A stretch of 64,000 bases of DNA from Zygaena filipendulae (taxonomy: Eukaryota > Arthropoda > Insecta > Lepidoptera > Zygaenidae), in contig OU015673.1 in assembly GCA_907165275.2 (NCBI GenBank), forward strand, positions 3,239,001-3,303,000. The letters are read 5' to 3'. Numbering within the stretch: the stretch's first letter is position 1; each line of letters begins with the position of its first letter. This document shows positions 43,617-59,100 of the stretch, one piece after another. Made by a program: the position numbers and the translations under genes. A model generated the notes under the pieces. That model had not been told where the DNA came from, made no database searches, and saw nothing but the letters and a program-made list of their open reading frames with translations.

Positions 43617-44724
43617 CACTGGTTGCTGAGCGCGGACGGAAGCGGTTAGCGGTCGTCCGTTTGCTTGCTTGCACGTGTGTTTTTATCTTGTACTTTGTGC
43701 AAAAAAGCTTGTTCATTTTCGGTTTCAAAATAAATTATTTAAAATTGTACGTGCTATTGAACTGCTGCTATGGTTTCGTGAGTACAATTGTTTTATTTAT
43801 AGATAGAAGTCGAATAGGGTCAAGTAAAAAAAAAATACCACGCGCCTTTGAACACGTTTCGGATGATTTCTACAAAATTAGAAAAAAAACCTCAGTATTT
43901 GTCTGCGTATCTTAATGTACAAATAAAATAAATTGGTAATAGCTTTTCGCAGTGCAGAATGACTATATATAAACTTATTTTAATTAATAGGTAAGTAGGT
44001 ACCTATAGTAAACCGTAAACGAGATAATAATGAAGACACCCTTTTCTTACAGACCTGGGTTCCCCCGCCCACGTTTAAAAATATGTCAAGTCATAGTGAA
44101 GGGCCACGCTTCACTGTTTTGATTCAGAGACGACTCATGTTTAGTGTTATGGAGTTCAGTGCCCTTTGAATAGGTTCAAAGATCAACAAATCTGTTAAAA
44201 TCTAAGGATTTGAAATCATATTTTGTGTAATATGGTAGGTTCACACTAACACCCAAGGAATAAAATTTTATCATCTTTTCACTTAATAATTTAGTAAACA
44301 TTATAGGTACATTTAACTAAATAGTAAATAAGGGTAAATAATAATTTTCTAAACGATTATTCTGGAGTATTAAAACAATTCCAGCCTTATTTTTTACTAT
44401 TTTCATTACATCATAATGTATAGTGGTTCATAGAATGCACCATTTCTCCCATTTCATCTATATTGTGCCAATAATTCCCGAGTAAAAAGACTGTGACAAA
44501 CAGACAATATTAATAAATAAATAAAATAAAAAGCCTTTTATTTCTCGCATAACTAAAAGTAAACGTAGCAAATTATATACATATAGATTATTTTACGATT
44601 ACGAGATAATAATCAGAATAGGTACTTAATATAGAAATGTGTATAATATTAGTTGAATTACTAGAATTGATTGAATTACTTTAAATGCATGATAAAAAAT
44701 TTAAAAGGTACAAAATAAAATAAT

Positions 44725-45491
44725 TTAGCGTGCAGGCATGCTAGAATCTTTGGTAACTGTCTTCCAGTTTTTACCAGTTATTTTTATTAAGTCGCTATCC
44801 CAACGAGTTGCCGGTCTTCCCTTCTTTCTGATACTGGCAGGGCCCCACCATAATGTCAGTCTAGAAGTCCAGTGGTCATCGTTCATCCATCCATCCATAC
44901 AAGGCCCACCCAGCGCCACTTCAACTTTTGTGAGAAATTAAGTGCTTCTGTAACTTTAGTCTTTCCCCATATGATACTGTACAGATTTTTTTGTATATTT
45001 CTCACATTTGTAATGCTTCTCTCCATACTTCGTTGACAGGATCTGATTTTGTTCTTTACGCGTAGGGTGTATTTCCTCGTTTGGCAACCGTAGGTAGTAG
45101 AGGGGAGCAGGCATGTGTCCATTAGTTTTTTCTTTAGATTGATAGGCATGGTTCCCTTTAGTATTTCTTTTAGACTCCAAAATTTTTTCCATGCACCTGA
45201 AATTCTTCTTTCAACTTCTAAGTCATTGTTTCCAAAAGAAACTTGTTTGCCTAGGTAAATGTAACTATCTATGTATTCCAAAGGTGTCTGGTCGAGATAT
45301 ATGGGGTATTTTATACTATTGGACATAATTTTTGTTGTATTTAAGTTCATTTCCAAACCCACTTCGTAGCTCATAGTTTTCAATGAATATATCATTGATT
45401 CCATCTCTTTAGCACTTTCGGATAGTAAAATAATGTTGTTGGCAAATCTTAGATGGTTGATGAAATTGCCGTTAACAGACAATATTATCAT
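44725..45491 (-). pseudogene. RTE-type LINE fragment (3' part of the RT ORF)
   Basis: The minus strand reads INHLRFANNIILLSES-like RT motif (FADD degenerated to FANN), LEMNLNTTKIM, IYLGKQVSF, RRISGAWKKFWSLKEI, TTYGCQT and MERSITNVRN. A frameshift near 44900 leads to RKKGRPATRWDSDL. This is the C-terminal part of an RTE/BovB-like reverse transcriptase. It is truncated at its 5' end and broken, so inactive. Confidence 0.8.
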
Positions 45492-46049
45492 GACTAAATT
45501 ACAAGGATTTCATTATCTAAGACCAAAACTTACACAACTACATAGAAGAACACTTTTCAGAAATTCATATTCAACAATTTAAATTTTTTTTTCGTGTCCA
45601 AATTAAATAATAAGGCATAACAACTGTCATATAATGTAATTGAAATGACTGTTATTGTGTAGGTATTGTGGTTAGATTGAAACTTTATTGAATCATTATT
45701 GTGTTGCAAACCATTTATGACATAGGTCAGCAGTCACCATCAGTACTGGGTAATTGAAGATAATTTTATAGATGTGGATGTGTCCATAAAAGATTCAAGC
45801 TTTATCTTGTACCTTATGTTCATTTTAACACCTAAACCAATTTACCAGGCAAATATTCCTACCAAATTTCATGAAATCAGTTATAAAAACAATAATAGGG
45901 TGTTAACAAAATTTGTGCAGATAACAACTGCTTTTTATTATAGTATGATGAATGAGGTCTAATATGTACAGTCAGCTGTATAAATATGTATACACTTTTG
46001 ACAGTCATTGATGTGGGTGTCCATGCTAAAAGATACCAGTTTTTGGCAT

Positions 46050-46160
46050 TTAGTTTCTGAGATAAAGAGGTTTTGTAAAGTTGGACGAAAAAATTGCATT
46101 ATGGGAAGTGCCTGGGAGAGAATGGTTCGCTCTGTGAAGACTGTAACGAGGTGGCCATAT
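46050..46160 (+). pseudogene. Possible BEL/Pao integrase relic
   Basis: A short plus-strand reading contains MGSAWERMVRSVKT, which resembles the GGxWERxVRSVK block near the end of BEL/Pao integrases. Nothing else of the element is recognisable around it. It is not part of the intact element at 56388. Confidence 0.35.
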
Positions 46161-46469
46161 GTCACTCGTTATGATATACCGCCTCATTTGTATAACATTT
46201 TATTTTTAATTTTCCTTTTTATATTCTAGTGTCCTTTTTATAAATTTCAAATTGTTAATTTTTATATTCTGATTATATTTTTTTACGGACTCCTATTTTA
46301 GATTTCAGATGAATAACATCTAAATATTAAATCATCTAAATTACTAATTAAATCATCTTACATCTAAATTATTATTGTATCAAATAAATTATTTTACCAT
46401 TTTATTATTTTTATTGAGCTAGCCGAAGGCCTTACTACTTCCGAACCTAACAATACAACACTCCTTTGT

Positions 46470-46685
46470 CCTGAATGACTGATGGATCAGTGCACAGTCT
46501 AAACTGCTGATCGTAGAGACCTATAACTTGGAGGGTGTATTCTTTGTATGAAGTAGGCATCCGATCAGAAAAGATTTTTGAAATTTCAACCCCTAAGAGG
46601 ATGAAAAGGGGATGAAAAGTATGTATGGAACAATTCCGCGGGAATTTCGAAATTATCACAGGTGAAACTGCACGGGACAGCTAGT
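46470..46685 (-). repeat. 'CGCGGTTTCACCCGCG' dispersed repeat, diverged
   Basis: From GTCCTGAATGACTGATGG to GAAACTGCACGGGACAGCTA; only the last 70 bases closely follow the family. The rest of 43920-47100 is AT-rich with no other recognisable gene. Confidence 0.55.
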
Positions 46686-47120
46686 AATTTACAAAAATCT
46701 ATGTCACAAGCAGAAGAAGTGTAGTTTTTGTTTTCACTTGAACTTTTATAATGCTTTTATCAAATCAAGATTTTTTTTAATTTCAACTAAAAAAAAATTG
46801 TGCTAGTTTTTGACTATTAATTCACTATTCTAGATACCGAATCTAGTATAAACTCAATGTATGTTTACTTATCACCACGGGACCTGTATTTAAGTCTGTA
46901 ATGGTTGCTCAGCTCCTTAATGAGTGAGCCAATCTTCATGAAATTTGGCAAAGGTTCATAATAATCTCAGAATCAGTCGTTTTATAACTGCATGTTTAAA
47001 TTGAACATAGGAATATATTTTTTTGCAGTTGACGGGCAGCTTTTGAACTAGAAGTATAGCACACATGCTCGCACTAGTGTTATGATATTAGTGGAGTAGT
47101 GTCACGGTCCTAACTGAACC

Positions 47121-50100
47121 ATGGCTCTGGAGATGACACACCGCAGCGGGGCGGAGGGCGAGAGCCTCCTGCGACCCGACCAGAGGTCCACCGTCGTCAT
47201 GTCGCAAGGACACCGGGGGATTGGTAAGTGATTACTTTAAATTTTAACAGTATTCCAAGTGATTTCAACGTCGGTTCTTGGATACGATAATCGACCTCCC
47301 GTCGTCATATCCAAGGACAATGGGGGTTAAGTGATTATTTCAAGATAAGCGCATTCCAAGATAATGCACAATCGTCCATTTTTAGGAGGTCTAGTCCGGT
47401 GCGCGTGCGTGCGATAAACCCATGAACAAAATTTAAAATGCCTAGAGTGTGCGCCTTCCTTGACCTCATCGTTATTATAATAAACACTGTTCGCCATTTT
47501 TGTTTACACCGGAAGAATTTCCAAAATAGGTTAGTTTCAACCGTGTGAATTTTTATATCCCCTATTTTACGAGGGGCCCGGTCGTAACGAACCGAGCCGT
47601 ACCTATCTATCCTTGTGTTGTGACCACATTTTCTAAATTGTTTGGTAAAATTCATAATTTATGAAGTGCATTGTATTAGGTACTTATTTAATTAGCTGAT
47701 CCGCGCAAATATTATTATTCGCTTTCGCTTTGATTCAAATCGATTGATTTGAATACTCTGTTGTCGTGTTAAAACAGCCCCCTTACTCAAGTTGACTATT
47801 TATAACCGATAACGCATAGAAAACTAAGGAACAGAATCGTTATATCACTGTAGTCACGCAAAACGATGTTTTAGGATCTTACGTGACCACGTGACATGAC
47901 GATGTCTATGCGTTAACGATTATAAAATGTCAACTTGGCTAAGGGGGCAGATAGTTAAATACGTTTATTGTTTTTTTTTTTAAGTTTTTGTCCACTTTAT
48001 GTTTGAACGATAAAGACTTCTGTTAACAGAGATAAAATATTGTCGACAGAAAACATCTTTAGGAAATAATATCATGTACGTACCTATTTTATTCATGTTT
48101 ATCACTGTTATGAAAAACACTATAGGTAAAATGTGAAGAATAGCGGATCTTACTTCATAATTTAAATATAACGCAACGTAAGATCACAACCTCATTTAAA
48201 AACTCAGCCAGCATGTGCTAATGAAACATCATCCGTCTTTACTTATCTGCGAACGTGTGTGTTTATTAGAAATGCAAACAATGTAGGTATTGTGCCGGTT
48301 TGGGTTTTGTTTTAAAGCAGTTCGCAAATATTATGGTCATTGTTTAAAAATGTACAGGCTCGCGCCTGTGCGCCTGTCCATGCGGCTGCCCCATATCAAT
48401 TCCAATAAAGGGCACATCAAAAATCGTTTTCTTCGTCATAATTTTTATTTTAATATACCTAGTACGAGTAAGTGCCCTCAAATTGTTAAAAAACAACCAT
48501 ATCTTATCACTTAACGCTTTTTTTAATAATGTCGTTATGGATGACCCCTTACATTTTAGATGGTTTTACGGTTTAAGAAAATTATTTCTTTAAAAGAATT
48601 ACGTATAACTCACTTAACTAAAGAAATACAAAAGAATTATTAATTAGTAATTACTGATTTTATTTATTATTTGCTAGCTGTTCCCCGTGGTTTCACCTGC
48701 GGTTGTTACGGAAATCCCGCGGGGATTCCAGGGTAAAAATACACTACCAATGTCCTTCTGTGTACCCATGACAACGTGTATGCAAAATTCCATGAGGCAT
48801 TAGTTTCGGAGTTTCCGGGGGAATTCCGGGACAAAAGTACCCTTTGTCTTTCTCTGTACCCCTGACAACGTGTTAATGCTGATCGATTAAACCGTTACGG
48901 CGTGAAAAAAATAAACTCACTTTCGCATTTCTGATTCAAATAATATGCACTCATTTGTAATGAGGTATCTTAGAATAACTTACACAAATGCCTTATAATA
49001 ATAATAATCCACTTCAACAACACACAGATCTACTTGATCCCACAGTAAGCTATAAGCTTGTGTCGTGGAAACCAAGCAAACGTGGTATATAATACACATA
49101 TTATTACATATATATTATACTATAGATATACATATATATACACACCCAGACTGGAGAATGGAACCCTGTGTTCATCACACAAAGTCCACCCCCACCGGGA
49201 ATCGAACCCGGAACCTCTTGATTAGCGGGCAGGCATGGTGACCATTGCGCCAATCGGGTCGTCATATCGTGCATAATATGATTATGTAGCTTTTTTCTCA
49301 GGCAGTAACATGTTCGTTACAGATAATATAGTAAGTATAGTAGGTATGCTGTAGGTACAAAAGTTTCTAGAAGCTCTGTTTTTTTTTACACCCCTAAGAA
49401 GCTTTTGAACATGCAAGGGTTTCTTTTTGTCCGCCCACTCGCTTTTGAGCTTGCCTGGCCCACTTTCCACGCACTAGCTCGCGCTGTCACAAGGGTGTCC
49501 CTTATTGTTACTTTATAATATCCCGTCGACCGAGTAAGTACTAAGTACCTACTATTACACATGTACATGGTGAAATTTTCGAAGTGAAATTTTCAATCAG
49601 TTTTATTTATGTTTTACATGTACTACTAGTATAATATACTACACATAATATACTCGTATATCCATGTAGCTAATGTTATCTACACAATATAATATTATTA
49701 TAGTCCCTGTATAATTCTTGTTAACTAAATACGGTAGTCTAAAATTATAAGATAAAAAAGTTGTTATCAGTAAAGAACAAAAAATTACTACTATTAGTGT
49801 AAAAACAATAGGTAACCAACAGAGATAACTGCATTATTTGAAGTTTATTGCCTTCAAGGAGCCTTTATATCCTTAGTAGCCTACATACACAATATATTGT
49901 AATTTATACCTTAATATTATTATAGTTTTAAAACAATAGCTTCGCAGATGAGTCCTGCATAATTTGATAACATAATATGCCATCAACATGCTATGATACA
50001 CAACAATGGTACCCTTTTATTAATTGTACGTATGTCTAGGGGAAAAGCTAAATTCCGAATACGTACTTCTATCGAAGTGTCAAGAGTAAGTATAAAAATT

Positions 50101-53100
50101 ATATGAGTTTTACTCGGTTTTTGTACGTGTGTATGTTTCAATGTAGAAGGTAATCTCTGACTAACTACTGAATCGATTTTAAAAATTCTTTCACTGATAG
50201 AAGCTACAATATCTATGAGCGATATAGGTACAATAGAATAGAATACTTTTAACGATTCTCGAGGGAGTCCCGAAATTCACACGGTACAAACCGAGGAGGA
50301 ACAGATAGTATAATTAATATACAAGGGCAATATAATGCACTAAGGCTATAGATAGACCCTATGTTTTTTCTAGTAGGTATTTTGTATAGGTATTAGGTAA
50401 GTGATCATATGAGTTTATGATGCATTGTGTGTGTTCCTATCATAATAATATTATGGGATTCCATTCATAGCATTGTGCTCCGGACAGCCTCAGCGGCGTA
50501 TCTAACTTCTTTGACTATATTATTGTGTACTGTAGCTCTTCCTCAAGGTTTCACCCGCGGTAATTTCGGAGTTCCTGCGGGAATTCCGGCTTAGAATATA
50601 GCCTATGTAGTCAGGGATAATGTAGCAATGGTGAAAGAATTTTTGAGATTGGTCTAGCAGTTTTTGAGTTAAATCGTAACAAACAAGCAAAAAATCATAT
50701 CTTTCCTTTTTATATTTTATAATATTAGTATAGACTAGATATACCCCCGCGGTTTCACTCGCGTCAATTTATAATTTCCCTCAGGAACTTTCAGTATCGG
50801 GATGAAAATTAAGAAATTAAGAATCAAATCATTCCTTTGCTATCCATAACTTGTAGTCTCTATTTAGTTAGTTATTTAGTTAGTCCAGACTCCATTTCCC
50901 TCAGGAACTTTCAGTATCGGGATGAAAATTAAGAAATTAAGAATCAAATCATTCCTTTGCTATCCATAACTTGTAGAGTCTCTATTTAGTTAGTTATTTA
51001 GTTAGTCCAGACTCCAGCTGTTACCACCGCGGTAGTACCCGCGTCGATTTCGTGATTATGATTAGTACTAGATCAAGTTACCTCCTATTAATACATCCTG
51101 AATGAATGTATTATTTTAATTCAGGTATAAAGAGTTCCCGAGAGAATCCTAATAAATTTACAAGCTTACAAAAAATAAAATATCAATAGTAATTTTACAT
51201 AGTGTCCTAAGGTCGAGATTTCGATGTAAGGTTAGCCTTTAGACAAATACATATCTCTCAAGTCATTGTATATTTGTGGATAAGTAAATAAATAAATAAT
51301 AATAATAATAATATCTCATGCGAAGACTGCGGAGAATATAGCTCTTTTGCTACTATAAATGAAACCACAGCACAAAGTGATATGCACTCTGCTATGAATC
51401 CATTTCGAGTCATATTCCCAGATCGTTTTCCAAACATTATTATTTGTCTTGCGGCGAAATGCAGTAGGTACGAGTAGGTACCTTACAAGGAGTCTGCAAT
51501 GGTACGTAGGTACCTACGTAATTTGAAATCGTTGAGCAAATATTAATTTGAACATCAGCGTAGAGTAGCAGTAATTCAAACGATAATAGCCAACATTAGT
51601 TTGTTGACAAACTCAATTTGCACTTGTTATTACTAACAATACGAATGGCAATTATAAATTAAGCAGTCACAGCAGTGTTCGCAGTTCATATGCATAAGAT
51701 TGACCCGTGATTTAAGAATGTCTATTAACATTGAACCTTCTCAACTTGCCTAGTACTTACTTTGACAACTGGAGGGTCTAGTGCGAGTTTTTTAATGATC
51801 GAATTAAAACTAGGTACCTACCTATACGGAGGAAAAAAAGATTGACGCAGATTAACGTTGTCTATTGAATGTTTGTTACGCTTTCACGTTTCAACTACCT
51901 ACTCAACCGAACATCATTAAGTTTTTCACTAACGTTCTCAGCGACACAGAAAAGGCCCAGCGGTTACTTTTTATCCCGGAAAACACGCGAGACCTTTAAC
52001 ATGTGAAATTGGGTGTAACTACTTACTCAACATGCCAGTTTTTCTTATTCTTTGATCTTTGAAATTCGTGGTCGTAGAGTTTTGCTCACTCTTTAGTCTT
52101 TACCAAATATAATTAAAAAGATATTTGAAGTATTTTTCATGTCAGTAGAAAGGAAGAAGTAGAATGGAAGTAGGTACGATTTTTTTCAAATTTGATACAC
52201 GTCTGTACGAATATAAAGTTTTGTTCCGTGAGTAATTCAAATGTGTTATAATATTACATTTCTTGCACAGTATTTTATTTTCACCGTCCTGAAATATTCC
52301 GAGTTTCCGACCGACTAGGTACATAAATTGCATCGCTAGTCGCTACAGCAAAATGGGGTAAAATGTATCTGGGTCACTACTTAGTATTGTTGTGTTTACA
52401 CCCAATGATAATTGGACGCAGATAAGCAATAACATGTTAACCCACAAAATTAAGTTAGATAAGAAAGAACGATTTATTGAGAGTTAAGGAACGTTTTTTA
52501 ATTATGCGTTTACCTTATTACAGTGTTTAAGTATGTAACTAAATATTGAACATAAAAAATGTTGACAGAAAATGGCGCTATAATTTTGAAACCCGATTTA
52601 CTCAAAATTTCTCCAGTGTGGGTTAACACACTATTGCTTATCTATGTCCAATTATTGTAAGTACCTATAGTTTCTGTCTGTGATTGATATTGAATATAAT
52701 ACCTACAATATGCAATTAGCGCATTCATCACGATACCTATTGCTAAAACTATAATAAAATTTACATATTTATCAACACTGATAGTCTGATGGTAATTGTA
52801 ATTAGGTATTATCTTTGGCTTTCTTTTTCTTTCTTATCTTTTTAATTATATTCTCATTCTCGCGTTAAAATAAGTATCACTTTTTTGGTTTTACGGATTT
52901 ACATTTATGGTAAGGCTAAGTTCCTCCTTAAAAAGTTTTGACCTATAGGTACGTATAAAAGTATAGTCAGACCAAAACTAAGGCCAAGTTCTTTTACAAA
53001 CCTAATCCTGCCAAATACCTACTAGGTAGGTACCTACATATAAAAATAATGGTAGGTGTACATGATTTCCGTTGAGGTTATATTTTTTTGACTTAATTCC

Positions 53101-56100
53101 TGGATCCCCTCGAAAGCAATAAAAAGTATTTTATGTCCTCAATGATAATAACGTACTTATATAAATATTAAAGAAAGTATTTACTTACTAATATTTCTGA
53201 AACTTGATCGGATGTAACTAAACAGCCATGAAAATCGGTATAGCCATTCAGATAAAAAACTCGGACAGATAAAAGGTCAGAATAAATTTTGAAAAATAGT
53301 TAAATGTTGTATTTGGACCAAGGGGTAGTGGCCATGCTAATAACCCTCTTCTTGACATTACAGGCCGGGGCGACAACACTTTGATTTTATAGTTATTCGA
53401 TAGTAAATAACCTTAATTATTTTACGTCTCATTGAACGTGTAATGTGTACCTAATGTAGTTGAAAAAGTTAATAAACATTTATCATTACGTTACTAGCTG
53501 TTCCCCGCGGTTTCACGGGGGTATTTCGAGATAAAAGTATGTACCTACTACCCTATATTTTCTCTGTACCTACCCTTGACAACGTGTAGGTAGTAGGCAA
53601 TGAAAAATTTAATGTAGTTTCTTCCGCGGTAATTTCGGAGTTCCCGCGGGAAACCCTGGATAAAAGTACCTTATGGCCTTCTCTGTACCCCTGACCACGT
53701 GTATGCAAAATTTCGTAGTAATCGGTTTACCCGTTTAGCCGTAAAAGCGTAACAAACAAAAAAACAAACACTTTCGCATTTATAATATTAGTACCTAAAG
53801 ATTGAAACGTATTTGACTTTTAATATTATGTTGTTACATAGGATAGTTTTGAATTATTAATTATTTACCTTTAACCTCACTCTGTGATAACAGGTAGCTA
53901 ATCTTGTTCGTTCTCTGAGATAACAATGCTTTTATGAAATTCCTAACTTGATTCCAACACAAAGCATAATATTATGTAGGTACCTAAACGTATAATTAAT
54001 ATTTTGCGAACACATAGTACACACTATTGAAAATTTTAATCCTTGATATTATAAATGCGAACGCAAGTCTACACTTATACTAGTACTATACTACATAGTA
54101 TCTTAATGAAATTTTTAATTTAAGTAATGGACCCTATTCTTGCGATAATAATAATAATTATAAGTTTTATCTAATTTTATCTATTTAATAATCTATATCT
54201 TTTATATGTAACTAGCTGTGGCCTGCGGTTTCACCCGCGTGGGTTTCGGAATTCCCGCAGGAACTCCAAAGTAGCCTAATTTACTCTTTATAACATCAGC
54301 TAATCCCGGTCAAAATCGGTCCAACTGTTTCTTAGATTCATCCGCGTGACTTTTATCGGCTAATTGATATTTTTTTAGTATAGTCAACTTGTTTATATTG
54401 AACGGAAACTTTGGGAGCTCGCTTGTGAGCTCATTTAGGACTTATACTATGTACATAGATATAAAAGCGAAAGGTCACTGAATCACCGTGAAAAGTTCAC
54501 GATACTTTGGCAGGGAGCTGGTTTATAGTTAGGAGACGTCAGCTAAGACTGGATTCTACGAAAATCCCGCGGGAATTCCTAAATTAACACTGATGACACT
54601 GCAGGGAGAGGTAATTATAAATATAGGTAATATTGAATTTAAACTTTTAAAACGTTTTGCCCCCTCTTAGGGTTTGAATTTCCAAAAATCTGCGAAAATG
54701 ATCGTTCCATAGAGCACCATAAAACGCAACAACATCCACTTTTAATAACTTATTTAATCGACACGAAAATAAATGACAGAACCGCCATCTTTGATTCCCG
54801 CCAAAAATACTTTAGTCATTCAGTGTCATATAGTCTTGTGTCATGCACTCATTGCACTCAAGCATGTATCCCGTTCGTTCGTAGGATGCCGACTTCAGAA
54901 AATGCTTGGTAGGTACCTACCTATTTGCGTTAGATTTGAAATGTGACCATAACAGAGTCAAATGGTTTCCGATGCGCAAGCACAACTAGTATACACAACA
55001 TATTATTAGCTACCGAAGACTTAATATACAATATCGCACCTTCAGAATCAAAGTGACCTAACTCAAAAATTACAATTTGAAGAAAGTCTCTTTCACAATA
55101 ACGTGTTAAGTTCCTTTGTTACTCACAATAATTGGGGCTCCTTTTCACAACAGGTTTTATGGGTGGGCTTTTTAAGATATGTTCAGGAATTTTGAGTTAG
55201 GTCACTAAAATACGTGTCTTTTATTTTTTATTATCTAACTGACGGACTAAATAGAATTTTGATTTTTTTACCCAGGAAACTAGCCTATTCTTCTGAAGGC
55301 GCGATATAAATATAAAACTTTTTATGAGTACATGATTAATTATGTGCTAATGTTAACAATGAGTAATATTATAAGTTAAATAGCAATTAATATACGTTTA
55401 ACGAACCTTGTACATTAATATTTATAATATAAAACAAAGTAACTAGTTGACGCCAAATCAGTTAGTTTTGACCTTAGATGGGCATATGTATTATGTATAC
55501 AATACGTTATGCCGTGAGGTTATAAATGTCTTATTTTATTTTGAATTTGTTATTTGTGTTTGTTTTTAATTTTTATCTCTTAAAAATTTGTCCATTATAG
55601 TAAAGGAAGAAACTACACTACAAATGGTAAATATATCTATTATATAAATTATATATTTTAGTTATTATAATATTGGCCTCTCTTGTGATAAGTGCTATCT
55701 TAAAGTACTGTTATTGTTAGTTTTGTGGGTTGGTAATTATGGGATCGCAGAATTATGGTATTTTCTTTAGTAACACGAAAAGTGAGTTTTCCGTTGGTAC
55801 TTTTTTTTAAACGTTCATTACTTTTGAAACACTGCAGCACTGTGTCGAAGTGGTCGAAGTTAATAATAGAGTAGGTACGTTCTTGAAGAAATGTATCTAT
55901 CGAAATACAAGGAGTACAATATATGCATAGAGTTACTTATGGTTCTATTACCTTTTAATTATATGAATTTATTAAGTTCTGATTTCTAAGACAAACTACT
56001 TCACTAAAATAATATAAAGAAAAAAAATAGAGCAATCGTAACTACTAACTAATCGGTAACTACACATTTGGCATAGGAAAAAAAATGTAGGAAGTTTCAA

Positions 56101-59100
56101 GTTTCATGCGAATACCGGTTTTGGTTTGTTATTTATTTGCTATGTTATTAATTAGTTTAAAAAAATTATTTTGCAAGAACTAATTATATAAATAAGAACT
56201 AATTATATAAATAATTAGTTCTTGCAAAAGTATAGTAATGTCGAATGCTTAAGATTCTGTTAAGATCTCATTTTGTTACGTAGGTAATATTACTTATTAT
56301 TGTAATCTTTTATCGTAAAATGTTATTTCATACTTGACTTGGCACGAACTCTCTAAGCCCCAATCCCGTTCCACTCGTTAACGTAACTGTTTCGACCTCA
56401 AAGCAAAATTTGAACTTAGATTTAAAAACGGTGAGTGAAGTCGCGGAGTCCAAGGGGACCGATAGGAAGTGAGAAAGGTACTTGCCTGTTGATACTCCCA
56501 AAAGCGCACACGCGTAAAAGATCCCGGGATTTAGACTCGCACGATTTAATTAGTAGATTTCGGCACGATAAGTATAACACCTTGCTGGCATTAGTTGCGT
56601 AGCACGACTGGTCGGTGACGTTTCGCTCGATGCATACGATGCAAGTTTGATAGATGGATTTGACAGATGAGTGTCAATGGATAAGGATGGGACCTCAGTC
56701 TCCAACATTCCCCTCACCGAAATCAAGAGATTTCCAAAGAAACTCGCAATCGAACGGTTGGTCACCGAAACAAGTGGACTGTATAACCATATAAGAGTAG
56801 ATAAATCGATTAGTAAAAAGTAATAAATTAGGTAGACATTAAATAATAGTATAAGCACAGATATATAAGATAGATAATGAATAAATATAGACTAAAATAT
56901 CAGTATATAATACGTAAAATACATAGATAAATTAAGCAGAGTCCTCTTGCAAGGGCAAGGGACTGAGCTTGTTCACCGGACGCTGAAATCGTGATGTGCT
57001 AGTACGGACGTTTACCACACGCACTCTCCCATCAGGGCCCGGGAAAACCTCTTCGATTCGTCCTAGAGGCCACTGCTGACAAGGAACGTTATCCGAATGG
57101 AGTAATACTACGTCCCCAATTTTAATGTTAGGCGTGTCCTTCAGCCACTTTGAACGCTGTTGAAGAGTGTGAAGGTAATCTCTTTTGAAGCGCTTCCAAA
57201 AATGTTGAGTGGCTTGTTGGATGTATTGCCATCTGGTTAAACGGTGCAATGGTTCCTCAGAAAGATCATATTCCGGGACAGAAACCAGAGCACGCCCAAT
57301 CAAAAAATGTCCAGGAGTCAAGACGTCCACTTCGTTGGGATCACTAGAGAGACAGCAGAGCGGGCGTGAGTTTAAGATTGCCTCGATACGCGAAAATAGA
57401 GTGCTCAACTCCTCAAAGGAGACCGCTCGCGTGCCTACTACGCGTCGCAAGTGGTACTTTGCTGACTTTATTCCAGCTTCAAATAAACCACCGAAATGAC
57501 TTCCTGTAGGAGGATTAAATTTCCATGTAACGTTTCTGTTTGTAAATTGATCTTGTAAATCAGTGATGTTTGTATTAAAAAACGTTGAAACTTCCGAGAG
57601 ATGTCTGCTTGCCGATACGAAGCTTTTTCCATTGTCGGAAATTAATGTATGGACTAACCCGCGACGCGCTGTGAAGCGGTCAAATGTAGCTAAAAAACAC
57701 TCAGTAGTTAAGGCGCTAACCACTTCGCAGTGCACGGCTCGAGTAGCGTAACAGACAAACAGACACAAATAAGATTTTGAAATTTTCGCGTTACGTCTAA
57801 GACTTTCTTTGGTATAAAAAGGACCTCCCATATCCACGCCTACAGTGTGAAAGGGATATACAATTTGAGTTCTAAATTTAGGTAGCGATCCCATGAAGGG
57901 CTGATTAATAACGGGCTTCGCCTTAAAACAAGATATACATTTTGACAACCTAGATCGAATGACACATCTCGCCCCGACAATCCAATATTTTTGAGCTAAA
58001 ATACTCTGCAGCGCACGCGGACCTACATGCATGTAAGCGCGGTGATAATAATCAATTAGCATATTAGTAAAATGAGATTTTTTTGGCAATAATAGCGGAT
58101 GCCGTTTTGAAAAGGGTAGGTCTGCTTCGTTCAGCCTACCCCCCACCATTAGGAGACCACGATGGTCGAGAGACGGGGTAAGTTTCTGCAAATAGGGCGA
58201 TACACTTCTCTCTTTACCCTTACGCAAAGCCTCGATGTCGGATGCGAAATGATTCATCTGAATTACCTTTATAAGACAAATAATCGACTCATTAAGTTCA
58301 GCAGTAGTTAATGGGCCGATGATACGCGAAGACAAATTGGATTTTGCATTATTAACAAAACGCAAAACCCATGCAACGGTACGTTGTAATTTATTGAAAT
58401 TAGAAAACTTATTTATAATTAGTTCGAAATCATTCTGAAAGCTCGACTCACAGGTTTGTACTAATGCGTGCTGTTCAAAATTAGATTTTAATTCAGAAAT
58501 CTCACTGAGATTTCCAAACTGTTCGATGCTTCTAACTGGCCATGTTACAAAATCGTCGTATAACCACTGTGGCCCTCGGAGCCACTCGTTTGAAATCGCG
58601 AGCAACGCAGATGGAATAACACCACGCGAACATACGTCTGCGGGGTTATTCTCACCACTGACATGATACCACTGTATATTAGATATTTGCTGTATTTTTG
58701 AAACTCGATTAGCTACAAAGGTTTTTAATTTATAAGATGGCGTATTAAGCCAACCGAGTGTAACCGAACTATCTGTGAAAGCTAGTGTTTTCGAGATGCA
58801 GATTTCCTTATCCAGAATGGAATGCGTATACTCTAATAACTTGGACAAAAGATGAGCGCCCAGTAATTCCAATCGAGGTATAGAAACAGATTTTATTGGC
58901 GCGACTTTTGATTTAGCCAATAATAAAGTTAAATTGACTTGACCATCCGTGTTGATGCTTCGAACATATACAGCTGCAGCAAAACCCTTCTCCGAGGCGT
59001 CACTAAAACCTATAAGAGAACACTCTTTGTGATTTTCATTAAACAAAAATCGACTATGTCTAAGCTGAGACAACATAGGAATTTCACTAGAGAATCTGTA

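Noticed and set aside
43610..43915. 101-codon open frame, MVTLVAERGRKRLA
   Set aside because: It begins inside the end of the composite TE block and shows no domain or codon bias; I do not call it a gene.
49190..49262. tRNA gene candidate on the minus strand
   Set aside because: Both promoter boxes are present but the acceptor stem does not pair and a SINE tail follows, so it is a SINE head.
57209..57499. Plus-strand open frames across 57209-59211 and 61981-62307
   Set aside because: Shadows of the minus-strand BEL/Pao gag-pol ORF.
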